DNA of 64,000 bases from CAYWBU01 sp942491525 (lineage in GTDB: Bacteria > Desulfobacterota > Desulfomonilia > UBA1062), in contig CALOBW010000020.1 of assembly GCA_942491525.1 (NCBI GenBank), positions 62,001-126,000 of the forward strand. The letters run 5' to 3'. Each line of letters opens with the position of its first letter. The stretch's first letter is position 1. The notes under the pieces were generated by a model. It saw only the letters and a list, made by a program, of their open reading frames with translations. It was not told where the DNA came from and ran no database searches. The position numbers were made by a program, and so were the translations under genes. Positions 62,676 to 64,000 of this stretch are shown piece after piece.

Positions 62676-63847
62676 ACTGCCCCCTCTGTGCAAGTGTGAA
62701 CCTGTATTGCTTTCTGCGGCGCTTAAACGTCCCTGTTCACCAGAACCTGGTTTACAAAAGCCAGGCTGAAGCAACCTCTGTCGAACGCGGGGAGCTGGAC
62801 CTGCGCGTCTGCGCCGACTGCGGTTTTGTGTTTAATGCCGCTTTTGATCCGACAAAACTCAGCTACGGGATGGACTATGACAATAACCAGACATACTCGC
62901 CCTTTTTTGAACGATACGTAAACGCTCTCGCCGAATACCTTCTGACCGAAAAGCAGCTGCAAAACAGCATCATCGTTGAAGTGGGTTGCGGAAACGGCTC
63001 ATTCATACGCAGATTGGTAAACGCCCCGGGAGCCAACAACCGCGGCATCGGCTTCGACCCCAGCTATAATGGTCCCGAGATTGAAGATAACGGACGCCTT
63101 CGTTTTTTCAGACGTTACTACAATGAGGATTGCCAGCAAATGGGGGCCGACGCCGTGATCTGCCGCCATGTCATCGAACATGTCCCTGACCCGCCAGCAA
63201 TGCTAACGTCACTCCACCGCACCCTTGCAGATCAGGCCACTGCGCAGACTTTCTTTGAAACACCGTGTGTAGATTGGATCATTAAAAACCAAGCCCTCTA
63301 CGATTTCTTCTATGAACACTGCTCATATTTCACGCAAGCCTCCCTCGCCTACGCGCTGACCAGAGCCGGCTTCAGTATCCACGGCATCAAGCATGTCTTC
63401 GGCGGCCAATACCTCTGGGCCGAGGCCTTCATTGATACAAGCGTCATCCCTGACGCCAGACCGACAAAGCCGGATCTGAGAAAATACCAGGATCTAGGCA
63501 CCCAGGAATCGCTAATCATCAAACGTTGGCGCAAGGAGCTGATGAATCTCGCAAAAAAAGGGCCTCTGGCATTCTGGGGGGCCGGAGCAAAGGGTGCGAC
63601 CATGGCAAATCTGACCGACCCCGAACGCGAATATGTGACCTGTGTCGTTGATCTTAATCCATCTAAGCAGGGCGGCTACATCCCCGGAACAGGCCACCCC
63701 ATAATCAGTTACCACGACTTAGCCAACAACCGCATAAAAAACATCATCTTGATGAACCCCAATTACTCGGACGAAATTAATGCAATACTAAGAGAGGCCC
63801 AGATTGAAGCGAAACTCATCAACCCAACAGACTGGTGGACCAGTTAA
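62672..63847 (+). CDS. Second class I SAM methyltransferase with zinc-binding N-terminus
   Basis: The 391-residue protein resembles the upstream C-methyltransferase in layout: cysteine pairs near the start (NCPLCASVNL, VCADCGF), a SAM motif IVEVGCGNGSFIRRL, RHVIEHVPDP and the C-terminal LAFWGAGAKGATMANL. It is not close in sequence, so it is a different specificity. It may methylate a second position or sugar. ATG at 62672 overlaps the previous stop (ATGA). Confidence 0.85.
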   Translation: MNCPLCASVNLYCFLRRLNVPVHQNLVYKSQAEATSVERGELDLRVCADCGFVFNAAFDPTKLSYGMDYDNNQTYSPFFERYVNALAEYLLTEKQLQNSIIVEVGCGNGSFIRRLVNAPGANNRGIGFDPSYNGPEIEDNGRLRFFRRYYNEDCQQMGADAVICRHVIEHVPDPPAMLTSLHRTLADQATAQTFFETPCVDWIIKNQALYDFFYEHCSYFTQASLAYALTRAGFSIHGIKHVFGGQYLWAEAFIDTSVIPDARPTKPDLRKYQDLGTQESLIIKRWRKELMNLAKKGPLAFWGAGAKGATMANLTDPEREYVTCVVDLNPSKQGGYIPGTGHPIISYHDLANNRIKNIILMNPNYSDEINAILREAQIEAKLINPTDWWTS

Positions 63848-64000
63848 TGAAAATCAGCATTGATACCCAGACCGGCGTGGTAACAACCGAAACAGAAGAC
63901 CAAACGAACCAGATCGAGCTCTATTCACGCGAGGCCTTTGAGTTGCTCTCCAAAATCTGGCTCAAGGTCGGCTGGAACGAAAAGTACTCCTACACCTTCA
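63847..64000 (+). CDS. Cephalosporin hydroxylase family protein (partial, N-terminus)
   Basis: Only the first 51 codons are inside the window. ATG at 63847 shares its A with the upstream stop (TAATG). The segment LYSREAFELLSKIWLKVGWNEKY is the typical beginning of CmcI/cephalosporin hydroxylase family proteins, which despite the name are mostly O-methyltransferases in surface-sugar clusters. Confidence 0.75.
   Translation, partial: MKISIDTQTGVVTTETEDQTNQIELYSREAFELLSKIWLKVGWNEKYSYTF

Overview
The window is one contiguous stretch of a Gram-negative chromosome of roughly mid-50s % GC by eye. It is densely packed, with many genes overlapping by 1 to 20 bases and several GTG or TTG starts. It encodes about 57 protein genes. 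I see no rRNA, tRNA, CRISPR array, insertion sequence or prophage. Lipoproteins, OmpA-like and beta-barrel outer-membrane proteins, a flagellum and LPS-type sugar genes show a motile diderm. An oxygen-sensitive class III ribonucleotide reductase with its radical-SAM activase shows anaerobic growth. The mix (HDOD proteins, a CheD-HDOD fusion, a DUF1285-like protein, a DUF4015 glycoside hydrolase, an MMPL/LolA-like/beta-barrel trio, and the rnc-radical SAM-era-der block) suggests a Desulfuromonadia-like deltaproteobacterium. That placement is an inference and not proven.

Layout. 1-7 kb: end of a DEAD-box helicase, typA, a cold-shock gene, rhlE, small lipoproteins, a YjbQ-family protein and queG. 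7-18 kb: nrdD with two NrdR-type boxes upstream, an acyl-CoA synthetase, a VTT membrane protein, a cyclic-nucleotide-binding protein, a translationally coupled MMPL exporter/LolA-like/beta-barrel operon, and nrdG. 18-21 kb: an AhpD-like protein, a PilZ protein and a divergent DnaA, followed by the largest non-coding gap (about 540 bp), which holds a perfect 23-bp palindrome. 21-28.6 kb: a phosphotransferase operon (EIID, HPr, EI) running into rseC-like, smpB, sppA, a Gx transporter gene and a CheD-HDOD fusion, then an HMGL-type aldolase. 28.6-33.8 kb: rfbA, galE and a small cluster of RNA/translation-related genes (S4, DUF3820, YgiQ, YjgA). 33.8-43.5 kb: a minus-strand block surE-rnc-radical SAM-HDOD kinase-multi-PAS kinase-era-der, in which ribosome-maturation genes are interleaved with signalling kinases. 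43.5-48.5 kb: AT-richer envelope genes, some unknown. 48.4-53.3 kb: fliD, flaG and flagellin, with a consensus-matching sigma-28 promoter and a leader carrying a CsrA-type hairpin. 53.6-64 kb: a plus-strand surface-sugar operon.

How the genes work together. The sugar operon has two modules. The first (NeuB synthase, HAD phosphatase, SDR, aldehyde dehydrogenase, CMP-sugar synthetase) looks like an unusual nonulosonic acid route. The second (RfbF, RfbG, RfbC-like epimerase, TylCIII-type C-methyltransferase, NAD-dependent reductase/epimerase, a second methyltransferase, a cephalosporin hydroxylase family protein) looks like a CDP-linked 3-C-methyl-6-deoxyhexose route. Adjacency to flagellin makes flagellin glycosylation possible, but O-antigen is equally likely. 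The strongest candidates for something undescribed are the SDR/ALDH-containing nonulosonate module, the divergent DnaA, the CheD-HDOD fusion and the enlarged FliD with a duplicated module.
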